Notes under the pieces: generated by a model
The model's input: only the letters and a program-made list of their open reading frames with translations
Database searches by the model: none
What the model was told of the DNA's origin: nothing
In this document: positions 51,595 through 61,185 of the stretch, piece after piece
Layout: every line of letters starts with the position of its first letter
How positions within the stretch are numbered: the stretch's first letter is position 1
NCBI RefSeq assembly: GCF_008801815.1
Contig: NZ_VZOX01000002.1
Direction: 5' to 3' (one strand)
Origin: Edwardsiella anguillarum
Lineage (GTDB): Bacteria; Pseudomonadota; Gammaproteobacteria; Enterobacterales; Enterobacteriaceae
Length of the DNA: 64,000 bases
Translations under genes and position numbers: made by a program

Positions 51595-54500
51595 TTAAAA
51601 CTCAAACTGATAGAGCAGATCAAGTGCCTGATTTACGCCAGACACCGCTTCCAGATACAGATTCGGCATCAGGCGATAACGCAGCGTCAGCGTGGCCAGC
51701 GAATCGAAGATCCCCACGCCATACTTCACCTGCAGCCCCGGCAAGACATAGCCGCTGACTACCACCTGAGAACTGTCACCCACCCCCTGCGAATCCAGCG
51801 TTAGATTGCTGACGCCGAAGGTTTCACCGATTTTGCCTACCAGTTTACCACTCTGCGCGACGCCCAGGCCTATCAGCATCGACGTCATCGCATTACTGTC
51901 CGCGCCGCTGCTGTCCAGCCCCTGACCGCGCAATAGGTAAGAGAGGGCTTCTTGTTGTGACATTGCCGGATCTGAGAATACTTCCAGTTTCGGCTGCTCG
52001 GCAAGCCCTGTAACGCGAACGCCCACAGTAACATTGTTCGCCGTCGACTCCGGGTTGCGTATCGCCTCAATATTCAGCAGCGGATTTCCCGGCGGCCCGG
52101 CGAAGACCAGCTCCCCCTGACGAATCAACAGATCCTGACCATACGCGGCAAAGCGCCCCTGCGGAATCATGATCTGCCCGTTCAGTCCTAAGCCATTCTG
52201 GTTCTGGCTCACCTTCAGCTCGCCTTTTAACGCGGCCTTGAGGCCAAAGGCGGAAATACGCACGTTGTTTCCGATGGCAATGGTCAGATCGGTATGCAGC
52301 GGAATCGAGGCGGTGACCGACCGGATCGGCTGATGCGCATTGTTCAGCATCACCTCGTCGGAGGATACGCCGACCGCGCTCTCCGGCAGCTCCTGCACCG
52401 TGATGCGCGCCCAGGGAATATCAACCCGGCCGCTCAGCGCCAGCTGGCTGGGAGAGGCATCGAACACAATATTCGGCGATACATCCAGCCGAACCATCGG
52501 CGGCACCGTCACTCGCAGACGTGTGCCGCTGGCGGCGATGCGGGCGCGCCAGGCATTCAGATTCCGCCAGTCCGCATTACCGGACAGATTCAGCTGGCCC
52601 TGCGAGGTCTTGATCACCCCCTGCAGCACCGAGCTCATGCCGTCAAAGTTGATCGCGAGGTTCGCATCGGTGACATCGAACGGCATGAACTGCCCGTCGA
52701 TGTCCACACCATCCAGCGCCAGACGGCCATATAGCTGCGGATGCAGCGTACTGCCGCCCAGGCGCAGCGACGCATTGAGCATGCCCTGTGCCTTTTCCCC
52801 TTTCATCAGCGCCGGATTGAGCAGCGCCAGCGACAGGCGCTGAATATCCACACTACCGGAGAGATTACGCGCCCCCTCCAGATTTGCGATGCGCACGTCG
52901 CCGCGCAGCTGGCCGTTGCCCACAATGCCGATCAGCCAGTTAAGGCGAGCCTGCCCCTGGGCCAGGCTCGCCTCTAGCGTGACCGTACTCAGGGCCACCG
53001 GCAGCGTATTTCCCTGCACCTGCTGCGCTAGCCTAACGCCGTCGCCGCTGAGCGTAATCCGCGCCTGCGGCAGCCCTTGTCCCGCCTGCCAACGGGCCTG
53101 AGCCCGTCCGCTGAAGCGCCCGTGCAGCTGGGTATCCGGCCCCAGGAACGGCTGCAGCATCGCCAGATCAAACCGCTCCAGCACCACGCTGACATTACCG
53201 CTCTCGCCCACCTCAATGGTCTGCGGAACGCACAGACGAGCGTTGGGGTTATCCCAGCAGTGGGGGCCGATGGCCATCTGCTGCTTGGCGACGCCATACT
53301 CCAGCGCGATGGGGCGGGTAAGGCGCCACTCGCCGATCGGCGTCGTAAAGTCGGTATCCGTCAGCGTGCCGCTCCAGCGCGCCCGATCTTGCGCCAAACT
53401 GCCGTTGAGGGTCAAACGGCCGGCCAGCGGCGTCCCCTGCATCGCCAGCTGCAGCCGGTGCTTACGCTCATTACCGGCGGCGCGCAAGGTCAGCTGGCTG
53501 ATATCAATATCGCCTTGCTTTAGGCTGTCCACCCGCAGATCCAGCGCCCCCTGGATCTGTTGATCCGAGCGGATATCCCCCAGCAAAGCGACGCGCTGAA
53601 TGGTCAACGCCTGCCAACGCAGTCCGCGGGCCTGCAGATCGGCCAGCAACTGGGGCGCCTGACGATCACCGCGCAGCTTCAACGTCCCACGCGCGATCCC
53701 CGCCAGCCCCGGCAGCGTTCCATCCAGGCGTGGAGCATCGATACGCGCGTCCAAAGACCACAGCTTCTGCGCCAGATCGCCGTTCACCTCAATCCGATTA
53801 CGTCCCAGCGCGATGTGCAGCTGGGGGATCTGCCACTGGCCGGCCTGATTGCCACGCAGCTGACCGCCAACATCCACCCCATTCTGTTTGATTCGCCCCG
53901 TCAGCTTCAGCTGTGGTACCTGCAGCTGCCAGCTGCCGCCATACAGACTCCCGCGGGTCTCTATTTTACCGTTCAGGTTCGACGGCCACGCCGGCCACTG
54001 ACGCCCGGTATCGATCCCCGTCAGCGTCAGGCTACTGCGCCAGCTTATCGCTTTGCTCCAGTCGACCAGCGCCTGCATATCAGCCTTGCCACCCAGCGTC
54101 GCCAGCTGCAGCTGACTCAGGGTAAACTGACGTTCGTTCCCCTTTCCCGCGAGATCCAGCGCCGCATCCGGCAGCCCCTGACCGCTGAACGCGCCGCGCA
54201 GCTGCAGCCGATAATCATGGGCGCTCCCCGTCAGACGCAGCGCCATATTTTTCACCTGATAGTCGGGGGTTCCCCCCAGCGGCCACCGCAGGCTGGGGCT
54301 ATCCAGCGACAGCGATAGCGGCAGACCGGCGTCAGCCAGACGAGTATCTCCCTTCAGGGTCGCCCTCAGCGGACCGGACAGGTTGGCATCGAGAGCCAGC
54401 GTGTCGTACATCGCCCCCTTCAGCGCCAGGCGCAGCTTTTCGCCCTTCAGCGGCGCCTGATTCACGCTAGCATTCAGCTGCAGATCCAACGGCCAGCGGC

Positions 54501-55362
54501 CGCTGAACGTCGCACTGCCGCGCGCCGACAGGCTCCCCTGCTGCGCCTGGACCTTCAGGGTATGCAGCGCCAGACGCTGTTGATCCAACGCCGCACGCAG
54601 TTCAAGAGACACGATATCCAGATCGGTCGCCGCCCGGATCTGCACTTGGCGCGCGGAAATGCGGCTCACCTGCATATCCAGCGGCAGATCCAGCGTCATC
54701 GCCGCCGGCAGCAGCGGCCGGGAAAACAGCGCCGTCAGCGTCTCCCCCAACGGGGCTGACGGAGCCTGCGGTGCGGCGCCCTCCGCCGGCGCGGGAGTAG
54801 CCGGCGAAGGCGGCAGCGACACCCGCAGCCCCTGAATATCGCTGGGCTGTAAACGCAGCAGCGATCCGCGCCACTCCGCTCCGCTCCGCAAGGCATCCAG
54901 CGTGATCGCCGTGCCGTCCACATTCACCTGTACGTCGTGGAGACGCAGCAGGCGCAGCACGAAGGGATAGGGGGTACTCAAGCGCCCCAGCGGAGCTGAT
55001 GGCGTCACCTGCGGCTCACTCGGCGGCAGCGCCTGGGTATCGACATTCACCCGCACCCGCTGGACGCTCAGCACATTCAGACACAGCTCGCTGCGCTTCA
55101 GACAGCCGATATCCAAGGAGAGATGAAACTGCCCCACGGAGACATCAACCCCGGGCATGCGGTAGCCGACATCGCGCAGAGTCAGATCGCGCCAGCCCCC
55201 CTCCACTCGGCCAATCTCCAGCCCCGGGACCCAGCGAGCGGCGGCATTGAGTGCCAGATGCAGCCCACTTTGGGTCATCATCCCCCCCAGCAGCAACGCC
55301 AGCAGCAGGAACAGCCCCAGCAGGAGCATCAGCGCATAGCGCCGGATGTTATACCACCTCAT
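51595..55362 (-). CDS. tamB: Translocation and assembly module inner-membrane protein TamB
   Basis: TamB is an inner-membrane-anchored AsmA-like protein that spans the periplasm to TamA and is implicated in phospholipid transport and autotransporter assembly. The 1255-residue product (1259 in E. coli) has one N-terminal transmembrane helix (about 9-29), a long repetitive beta-rich body and the conserved DUF490 C-terminus (about 930-1255), ending in LLYQFEF. It overlaps tamA by 4 bases (ATGA). The part around 170-200 is Ala/Pro-rich and variable. Confidence 0.97.
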   Translation of the reverse strand: MRWYNIRRYALMLLLGLFLLLALLLGGMMTQSGLHLALNAAARWVPGLEIGRVEGGWRDLTLRDVGYRMPGVDVSVGQFHLSLDIGCLKRSELCLNVLSVQRVRVNVDTQALPPSEPQVTPSAPLGRLSTPYPFVLRLLRLHDVQVNVDGTAITLDALRSGAEWRGSLLRLQPSDIQGLRVSLPPSPATPAPAEGAAPQAPSAPLGETLTALFSRPLLPAAMTLDLPLDMQVSRISARQVQIRAATDLDIVSLELRAALDQQRLALHTLKVQAQQGSLSARGSATFSGRWPLDLQLNASVNQAPLKGEKLRLALKGAMYDTLALDANLSGPLRATLKGDTRLADAGLPLSLSLDSPSLRWPLGGTPDYQVKNMALRLTGSAHDYRLQLRGAFSGQGLPDAALDLAGKGNERQFTLSQLQLATLGGKADMQALVDWSKAISWRSSLTLTGIDTGRQWPAWPSNLNGKIETRGSLYGGSWQLQVPQLKLTGRIKQNGVDVGGQLRGNQAGQWQIPQLHIALGRNRIEVNGDLAQKLWSLDARIDAPRLDGTLPGLAGIARGTLKLRGDRQAPQLLADLQARGLRWQALTIQRVALLGDIRSDQQIQGALDLRVDSLKQGDIDISQLTLRAAGNERKHRLQLAMQGTPLAGRLTLNGSLAQDRARWSGTLTDTDFTTPIGEWRLTRPIALEYGVAKQQMAIGPHCWDNPNARLCVPQTIEVGESGNVSVVLERFDLAMLQPFLGPDTQLHGRFSGRAQARWQAGQGLPQARITLSGDGVRLAQQVQGNTLPVALSTVTLEASLAQGQARLNWLIGIVGNGQLRGDVRIANLEGARNLSGSVDIQRLSLALLNPALMKGEKAQGMLNASLRLGGSTLHPQLYGRLALDGVDIDGQFMPFDVTDANLAINFDGMSSVLQGVIKTSQGQLNLSGNADWRNLNAWRARIAASGTRLRVTVPPMVRLDVSPNIVFDASPSQLALSGRVDIPWARITVQELPESAVGVSSDEVMLNNAHQPIRSVTASIPLHTDLTIAIGNNVRISAFGLKAALKGELKVSQNQNGLGLNGQIMIPQGRFAAYGQDLLIRQGELVFAGPPGNPLLNIEAIRNPESTANNVTVGVRVTGLAEQPKLEVFSDPAMSQQEALSYLLRGQGLDSSGADSNAMTSMLIGLGVAQSGKLVGKIGETFGVSNLTLDSQGVGDSSQVVVSGYVLPGLQVKYGVGIFDSLATLTLRYRLMPNLYLEAVSGVNQALDLLYQFEF

Positions 55363-57095
55363 AGCTCAGGCCCCAGTCCGATATAAATCTGCACATCGTG
55401 CTTATCTTCACGCCCCACCGGGACGCCGAGGTTAAGGCGGATGGGGCCGACCGGCGATACCCAGATCACCCCGACACCGGTCCCGGTGTGAAAGTCACTC
55501 TTGGTAAAATCGTTCACTGCCTCACCGGAGTCGACAAACACGCCGCCCCACCACTTGCCGCTCAGGTTATACTGGTACTCCAGCGACCCGGTCGCCAGAC
55601 GCGAGGCGCCGGTCAGCTTACCGTCGCTGCCCCGCGGCGAGATCGATTTATATTTATAGCCGCGAATACTGCGATCGCCCCCGGCAAAGAAACGCAGGGA
55701 CGGCGGCACCTTATTAAAGTCATTGGTTTCTATCCAGCCCAGGTTGCCGCGCACCACGAAACGGTGTCGCTCCGCCAGCGTGCGGATCCAGACGTTCTGC
55801 GCCTGAAACACCGCAAAGTCGACCGATGACCCCCAATAGCGGTTGGACACGTCCACCGAGTAGCGCTGGGTATCGCCCCAGGTCGGCATCAGCCCGCCGC
55901 GCGAGCGCGTACGGTTTACGCTGACGCCGGGATACAGCAGCATGGCGGTCTCGGTGAGATTGCCCTGCGTAAAGTGGTCGAGGCTCCAGCGCATATTAAT
56001 GCCGCGCTGCCAGCCACTGGAGAGCTCCCAGTAACGCGCCAGATTTAGGGTGGTAGAATCGGACTGAGTATCGTTCAGATCGGTGCGCTGAAAACCGCCC
56101 TGCACCAGATAGTACTGCTCCAGCGGGGCCTTCAGCAGCGGAATTTTATAGCTGAAGTCCGCCGTCTGCTCCGGCATGGAGAGATTCAGCGAGGTATCCA
56201 GGCTGTGTCCATAGGAGTTCATCCAGGGGCGCTTCCAGCTGACCTTCATCCGCGGGCCGACGTCCGTCGCATAGCCGCCCCCCAGATCGACCATATTCTG
56301 GCTGCGCGGCGTCACCACCGCCTGGAGCGGCAATGTCTGATCCGCCCCCAGCGCCTTAAAGTCGGGCGACACCACCACCGAGTTAAACCAGTTGGTCGCC
56401 GACAGGTTACCGCTGAACTTGGCCAGGTCATCGGCGCTGTAGTACTCCCCGGTCTTAAACGGGCGCAGGTTCTGTAAATAGGCGCTCTGGATCTGCGAGC
56501 CGCTAAACCGTACGTCGCCAAAGCGATAGCGGGGTCCGCTGTCGAATTCGATATCCCAAAATGCCTTGTGCTGATCTTCGATAACCCCGAGCTGATGCAC
56601 CGGCATGGTGGCACCAAAGTAGCCACGCTGCAGCGCCAGCGAGTTTAAGGCATTCTTCAGATTGTCATAGTCGCCCTGATCGAGCACGCTGCCCACCGGC
56701 GGTAGAGACTTAGCCAACAGCGCCTGATAGGCAGGATCGTCCTTAGCCGCCCCACGGATACGCACATTGATCCCGGCGATACGCACCGGCTCACCGGGCA
56801 TGACGTTAGCGATCAGCTGTGGGCGGGAAAAGGTTGAGCCGGGCCGATACTCAAATTCAATGGTCGGCTGAAAATAGCCCAGCGCCCTCAGCCCCTGACG
56901 GATGGCATCCGCCGCACGCACGCGAAAACGGCCATCGTTACTGATCTCATCTTCGCCGATGGTCGACAGCGTGGCACGCACATTCTGCTGCAGCTGTCCG
57001 CTCAACCCCTCTACCACCAAGCTGACCTGAGCGGCATGCGCCAGCGGCGCCGCTAATAACAGACACAGCAGGCCTATCCTGCGCAATCGTGGCAT
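55359..57095 (-). CDS. tamA: Translocation and assembly module outer-membrane protein TamA
   Basis: TamA is an Omp85-family outer-membrane protein. The 578-residue product (577 in E. coli) has a signal peptide cleaved after AHA (residue 21), three POTRA domains (about 22-265) and a 16-stranded beta-barrel. The Omp85 conserved FFAGGDRSIRGYKYKSISP motif lies near residues 471-489, and the C-terminus ends in IGLGPEL. It is the first gene of tamA-tamB-ytfP and is divergent from msrA. Confidence 0.97.
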   Translation of the reverse strand: MPRLRRIGLLCLLLAAPLAHAAQVSLVVEGLSGQLQQNVRATLSTIGEDEISNDGRFRVRAADAIRQGLRALGYFQPTIEFEYRPGSTFSRPQLIANVMPGEPVRIAGINVRIRGAAKDDPAYQALLAKSLPPVGSVLDQGDYDNLKNALNSLALQRGYFGATMPVHQLGVIEDQHKAFWDIEFDSGPRYRFGDVRFSGSQIQSAYLQNLRPFKTGEYYSADDLAKFSGNLSATNWFNSVVVSPDFKALGADQTLPLQAVVTPRSQNMVDLGGGYATDVGPRMKVSWKRPWMNSYGHSLDTSLNLSMPEQTADFSYKIPLLKAPLEQYYLVQGGFQRTDLNDTQSDSTTLNLARYWELSSGWQRGINMRWSLDHFTQGNLTETAMLLYPGVSVNRTRSRGGLMPTWGDTQRYSVDVSNRYWGSSVDFAVFQAQNVWIRTLAERHRFVVRGNLGWIETNDFNKVPPSLRFFAGGDRSIRGYKYKSISPRGSDGKLTGASRLATGSLEYQYNLSGKWWGGVFVDSGEAVNDFTKSDFHTGTGVGVIWVSPVGPIRLNLGVPVGREDKHDVQIYIGLGPEL

Positions 57096-57375
57096 GCAAA
57101 CTCCCGCATTAAACTTATCGGTAACACTTTCCGCCGCAGTACATCATCCCAGCGTGACCCGCCAGGCTAAATGCGTTCTCCTACTGCGGCCGCACAACAC
57201 GGACATATTGTGCGTAAAGCCTGCGTGGGATACAACGAAACAGGAAAATAACAATTATTCGACGTTAGACTCTCTACGACACTATAACGACTCACATATA
57301 GCGTATGACATCTGAGCCTGCGTTTTCAGATTTTTCACCCATCAACTGCTCATTTATTAACGACTGGAGGGTATT

Positions 57376-58014
57376 TTGCACCATCACAACGACAGTAACC
57401 CTGCACCGATCACGCCTGCGCAGGCGCTTCCTGGACGCGCACAGGCCATGAGCCTCTCCGGCAAACATGCGCTTAACGGCCACGATATGTATGCCATTCC
57501 TGCCGGGATGGAGGAGGCCCTGTTCGCCATGGGCTGCTTCTGGGGTGTCGAGCGCCTGTTCTGGCAGCAGCCGGGGATCTACAGCACCGCGGCAGGCTAC
57601 AGCGGCGGCCTGACCCCCAACCCAACCTATCGCGAGGTGTGCAGCGGACAGACCGGACACGCCGAAACGGTGCGGGTGGTGTTTGACCCCGCCCTTATCC
57701 ACTATGACGATCTGCTACGCCTGTTCTGGCAGCACCACGATCCGGCGCAGGGGATGCGCCAGGGCAACGACATTGGCACCCAGTACCGCTCTGCGCTGTT
57801 CCCCGTAACGCCCCGGCAGATGCAGGCCGCACAGGCCAGTCAAGCCCGCTTTGCCCAGGCCATGCGTCAGGCCGGCGACCAGCGCCCGATCAGCACTGAG
57901 ATCTGCGCCGCCGGGCCATTTTACTATGCCGAAGAGGAGCACCAGCAGTACCTGCACAAGCATCCGCACGGTTACTGTGGGCTGGGCGGCATCGGCGTCT
58001 GTCTGCCGGACTAA
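57376..58014 (+). CDS. msrA: Peptide methionine-S-sulfoxide reductase MsrA
   Basis: MsrA reduces the S-epimer of methionine sulfoxide in proteins. It has 212 residues, the E. coli length, if translation starts at the TTG at 57376. A strong GGAGGG at 57365-57370 supports this unusual start. Catalytic Cys54 lies in AMGCFWG, with recycling cysteines near the C-terminus (GYCGLGGIGVCL). The 280 bp to tamA contain its promoter; no clear site was seen. Confidence 0.96.
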   Translation: MHHHNDSNPAPITPAQALPGRAQAMSLSGKHALNGHDMYAIPAGMEEALFAMGCFWGVERLFWQQPGIYSTAAGYSGGLTPNPTYREVCSGQTGHAETVRVVFDPALIHYDDLLRLFWQHHDPAQGMRQGNDIGTQYRSALFPVTPRQMQAAQASQARFAQAMRQAGDQRPISTEICAAGPFYYAEEEHQQYLHKHPHGYCGLGGIGVCLPD

Positions 58015-58102
58015 GCGCGCTATCGCCGCTAACTGGCGGCATAGCAAAGGGTTAGCGGCGTAGCGTGCACATTTTCACCACTAGCTGGTTGCTTGTTGCT
58101 CC

Positions 58103-58111
58103 TGCTATACT
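58103..58111 (+). promoter_or_regulatory. Extended -10 promoter of paeA
   Basis: TGCTATACT is an extended -10 element (TGn plus TATACT). A good -35 at 17 bp was not seen, which extended -10 promoters can tolerate. It would give a leader of about 170 bases before paeA. Confidence 0.5.
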
Positions 58112-58120
58112 AACCGGGTT

Positions 58121-58287
58121 ATGCGCTGCCGAGCCACCCTGTCCGGCTCGGCGCAGCGTCTAGCCCGGGCCAGCCAAGACGGCCCGGTAGACTCCGGGGG
58201 GATCTTCTACCGGCCCCGATATACTCCCGATGGCGTCATACCGCCTCTCCGGCCTCCCGGACTGTTCCCGGTTAATACGGATAGATT
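58121..58287 (+). promoter_or_regulatory. Structured GC-rich leader of paeA with alternative stems
   Basis: The leader holds CCGAGCC/GGCTCGG (58129-58150 area), then CCGGGCC (58165-58171) pairing with GGCCCGG (58181-58187). The last four bases of that pair also begin CCGGTAGA (58184-58191), which pairs perfectly with TCTACCGG (58206-58213). The last two stems are mutually exclusive, the arrangement of a riboswitch or attenuator. It matches no riboswitch class that I can recall. A yybP-ykoY aptamer was considered, but its conserved core is missing. Confidence 0.45.
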
Positions 58288-59634
58288 ATGTTAAACAGTA
58301 TATTACTGATTATTTTACTGATAGCGATCAGTGCCTTTTTCTCGATCTCGGAAATATCCCTGGCAGCCTCGCGGAAAATAAAGCTGAAAACCATGGCGGA
58401 TGAGGGCGATATCAATGCGGCACGCGTCATGGCGCTGCAGGATCAGCCAGGCTATTTCTTTACCGTCGTACAGATCGGCCTCAACGCCGTCGCCATCCTC
58501 GGCGGTATCGTCGGCGATGCGGCATTCTCACCGGCGTTCCGTCTGCTGTTCGACCGTTTTATGCCGCTGGAGGTCTCCCAGCAGGCCAGCTTTATCTGCT
58601 CCTTCGTACTGGTCACCGGCTGCTTTATTCTGTTTGCCGACCTGACGCCGAAGCGCATCGGTATGATAGCCCCCGAAGCGGTTGCCGTGCGGATTGTCAA
58701 CCCGATGCGTTTCTGCCTGCTGCTGTTCCGCCCGCTGGTCTGGTTCTTTAACGGCTTGGCCAACCTGATCTTTCACCTGTTCAAGATCCCGATGGTGCGT
58801 AAGGACGATATAACCCCGGACGATATCTATGCCGTGGTCGAGGCCGGCGCGCTAGCCGGCGTACTGCGTAAGCAAGAGCATGAGATCATTGAGAATGTGT
58901 TCGAGCTGGAGTCCCGCACCGTTCCCTCCTCAATGACGCCGCGTGAAAGCATCATCTATTTCGATCTGGGCGAAGCGGAAGAGAGCATTAAAGAGAAGGT
59001 CTCCACCCACCCCCACTCCAAGTTTCTGGTCTGCGACGGCGCCATCGACCATGTCGTCGGCTATGTCGACTCCAAGGATCTGCTCAACCGCGTGCTGGGT
59101 AACCAGAGCTTGGTGCTCAGCAGCGGAGTACAGATCCGTAACGTGCTGATCGTCCCGGATACGCTGACGCTGTCCGAGGCGCTGGAGAGTTTCAAAAACG
59201 CGGGGGAGGATTTTGCCGTCATCCTCAACGAATATGCGCTGGTCGTCGGGGTGATCACCCTGAACGACGTGATGACCACCCTGATGGGGGACTTGGTCGG
59301 CCAGGGACAGGAGGAACAAATCATCGCCCGCGATGAGAACTCTTGGCTGGTAGAGGGCGTGACGCCCATTGACGATGTGATGCGGGTGCTGGATATCGAA
59401 GAATTTCCCCAGTCCAGCAACTATGAAACTATCGGCGGCTTTATGATGTATATGCTGCGTAAGATCCCCAAACGTACCGATGCGGTGAAATACGCCGGCT
59501 ACAAATTTGAGGTGGTGGATATCGATAGCTACAAGATCGATCAGCTGCTGGTTACGCGTCTCGCCGAACGGCTACCGCCGGTGTCGCCGGACGCGGGCGA
59601 CGACGCAGACGCGCCACAGCAGGCGGCCAAATAA
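58288..59634 (+). CDS. paeA: Polyamine exporter PaeA (YtfL, CorC/HlyC family)
   Basis: This 448-residue protein (447 in E. coli) has an N-terminal DUF21/CNNM membrane domain with about four helices (1-190), a tandem CBS pair (about 205-330) and a C-terminal CorC_HlyC domain (about 345-430). Salmonella and E. coli PaeA exports cadaverine and putrescine and protects cells in stationary phase. Earlier names suggested a haemolysin, which is misleading. The product begins MLNSILLIILLI. The leader is unusually long and structured. Confidence 0.93.
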   Translation: MLNSILLIILLIAISAFFSISEISLAASRKIKLKTMADEGDINAARVMALQDQPGYFFTVVQIGLNAVAILGGIVGDAAFSPAFRLLFDRFMPLEVSQQASFICSFVLVTGCFILFADLTPKRIGMIAPEAVAVRIVNPMRFCLLLFRPLVWFFNGLANLIFHLFKIPMVRKDDITPDDIYAVVEAGALAGVLRKQEHEIIENVFELESRTVPSSMTPRESIIYFDLGEAEESIKEKVSTHPHSKFLVCDGAIDHVVGYVDSKDLLNRVLGNQSLVLSSGVQIRNVLIVPDTLTLSEALESFKNAGEDFAVILNEYALVVGVITLNDVMTTLMGDLVGQGQEEQIIARDENSWLVEGVTPIDDVMRVLDIEEFPQSSNYETIGGFMMYMLRKIPKRTDAVKYAGYKFEVVDIDSYKIDQLLVTRLAERLPPVSPDAGDDADAPQQAAK

Positions 59635-59682
59635 TCGGCGGGCGGTGACGCTAACGCCGAGCCGCCATGCCCGTTCCGCGCC

Positions 59683-59889
59683 TCAGGCCATCTCTGCCTG
59701 CAGGCGCAGCACCTGACGGTTGATCTCCGACATGACGCTAAGATGGCGCTTATCCCTCACCTTGGGCAGTAAAATACGCCCCATATCAAACTCAAACGCA
59801 CCGATCCCCTGAATATACAGGCGGCCGCGAAACAGCGTCTTCACGTATTTAGCCACCAGCAGCGGGTTATACCGCTGAAAAATTTTCAT
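59683..59889 (-). CDS. ytfK: Stringent-response modulator YtfK (DUF1107)
   Basis: This 68-residue protein, the E. coli length, starts MKIFQRYNPLLVAKYVKTLF. In E. coli YtfK binds SpoT and favours (p)ppGpp synthesis under phosphate and fatty-acid starvation. The ATG at 59889 is chosen; an upstream in-frame ATG (59964) would add 25 unconserved residues. GGTAGC lies upstream as the ribosome site (GAGAGGTAGC). Confidence 0.93.
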   Translation of the reverse strand: MKIFQRYNPLLVAKYVKTLFRGRLYIQGIGAFEFDMGRILLPKVRDKRHLSVMSEINRQVLRLQAEMA

Positions 59890-60202
59890 TGCTACCTCTC
59901 CCTCAGTGACGTCCGCAGCGGGGCAACTTCCCCCCGGCCAAACCGGCATGCGAACGCAGCGCACGATGAACGATAACTATAGACAGCTTTACCTTCGGTT
60001 AGTGCAACCGATACCGAATATTTCTCTAAATTTACCTTAGCTGACAGAATGGTATGCAAAAAGTAATAGGGTTAGTGAAATTTATATGCAATTAGTCAGG
60101 TTTTATCGTGAAAAATCGGAAGATTTATCTGTGGAGAGAGGCGAACTCGCGCACGATCGGATGACGGCGTGCGGCGGCGCCCGACCGGACGCCGCCGGCG
60201 GC
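59890..60202. other. Intergenic region between ytfK and cysQ
   Basis: This 313-bp stretch contains the ytfK promoter region, which is AT-rich between 59990 and 60130. It also contains a GGCGGCG/CGCCGCC hairpin (60173-60196) after the cysQ stop that lacks a U tract. A lone CTGTCA (minus strand, 60042-60047) resembles half of a Pho box, but its partner repeat is missing. Confidence 0.4.
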
Positions 60203-60943
60203 TTAATACAGCGACACTCGGAATCCCGGATTCAACAATGATTCAGTTGGTATATAGCTTAACGTTTTACCCTGCCAGTCCCGCACCTGAGCTCCGGCGG
60301 CTAAGGCGATGGCATGGCCTGCCGCCGTATCCCAGATATGCGTCGGCCCAAAGCGCGGATAGAGCTGCGCGATCCCCTCCGCCACCAGACAAAACTTCAG
60401 CGATGATCCCACCATTATCGTCTGGTGCTCGCCCAGCTGCTGCAGATAGTCCGTCAGCTCCGCATCGCCGTGTGAACGGCTGATCACCACCAGCGGGGGG
60501 ATTGCGTTGCGTACCCCGATCTCCATGCGCACCCCATCCTGCTCTTTCCAGGCTTTACCGTCGCAGGCACAGTACAGCACGCCGCTGGTCGGCACGTAGA
60601 CGACCCCCAGCGTGGGCACTCCCCGTTCGATCAGCGCAATGTTGACGGTAAACTCACCGTTGCGCTGCAAAAACTCCTTGGTACCATCCAGCGGATCGAC
60701 CAACCAATAACACTGCCAGTCACGCCGCTGCGGCCAGGCCGGCGGTGCCTCCTCCGACAGCAGCGGGATCGGCGGGGTGATACGCAGTAAACCCGCTTTG
60801 ATTATCTCATGCGCCGCCAGATCGGCGGCCGTGACCGGAGACTGATCTCCCTTATAGGCCAGCGCCAGCGGCTGATCGCCCTGATATACCGCCATTATCG
60901 CCGCCCCCGCATCGCGCGCCAGCTGACAAATCTGCTCTAACAT
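60203..60943 (-). CDS. cysQ: 3'(2'),5'-bisphosphate nucleotidase CysQ
   Basis: CysQ hydrolyses PAP formed in sulfate assimilation. It has 246 residues as in E. coli. The inositol-monophosphatase-family motifs are present: EEAPPAW near residues 64-70, DPLDGTKEFLQRNGEF (about 83-98, metal site) and WDTAAGHAI (about 208-216). It is divergent from ytfE. Confidence 0.97.
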   Translation of the reverse strand: MLEQICQLARDAGAAIMAVYQGDQPLALAYKGDQSPVTAADLAAHEIIKAGLLRITPPIPLLSEEAPPAWPQRRDWQCYWLVDPLDGTKEFLQRNGEFTVNIALIERGVPTLGVVYVPTSGVLYCACDGKAWKEQDGVRMEIGVRNAIPPLVVISRSHGDAELTDYLQQLGEHQTIMVGSSLKFCLVAEGIAQLYPRFGPTHIWDTAAGHAIALAAGAQVRDWQGKTLSYIPTESLLNPGFRVSLY

Positions 60944-61136
60944 ACGCTTCCCTCCCCCTGGATCGGATACCGATACACCTGCATCATTTCACCATGCGAC
61001 GCTCGCGGAATGTGTAGGCGTACCCCACTGCGCTCATCATGGATTTTGCCGCCGATAAACGCCAGCGCAAGCGCCAATTTTCCCCGGTAAATACGACAAT
61101 TCCACTACACGCCGCAAAAGAGATGGCGCACACGAT

Positions 61137-61159
61137 AAACTGCATTTAAAATACATCTT
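61137..61159 (+). promoter_or_regulatory. NsrR operator of ytfE
   Basis: AAACTGCATTT (61137-61147), one central A, then AAATACATCTT (61149-61159) form the 11-1-11 inverted repeat of NsrR sites; the complement of the right half is AAGATGTATTT. It lies 26 bases before the ytfE ATG. NsrR is the NO-sensing [Fe-S] repressor. Confidence 0.88.
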
Positions 61160-61185
61160 ATTGAACGCACCTCAAGGAGTACATC

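Noticed and set aside
58121..58287. A yybP-ykoY (manganese) riboswitch upstream of paeA.
   Set aside because: Although the leader is GC-rich and structured, the conserved internal loops of that class are not present. It is kept only as an unclassified structured leader.
60030..60060. A possible Pho box upstream of ytfK.
   Set aside because: Only a single CTGTCA is seen on the minus strand; the second 7-bp repeat 11 bp away is lacking.
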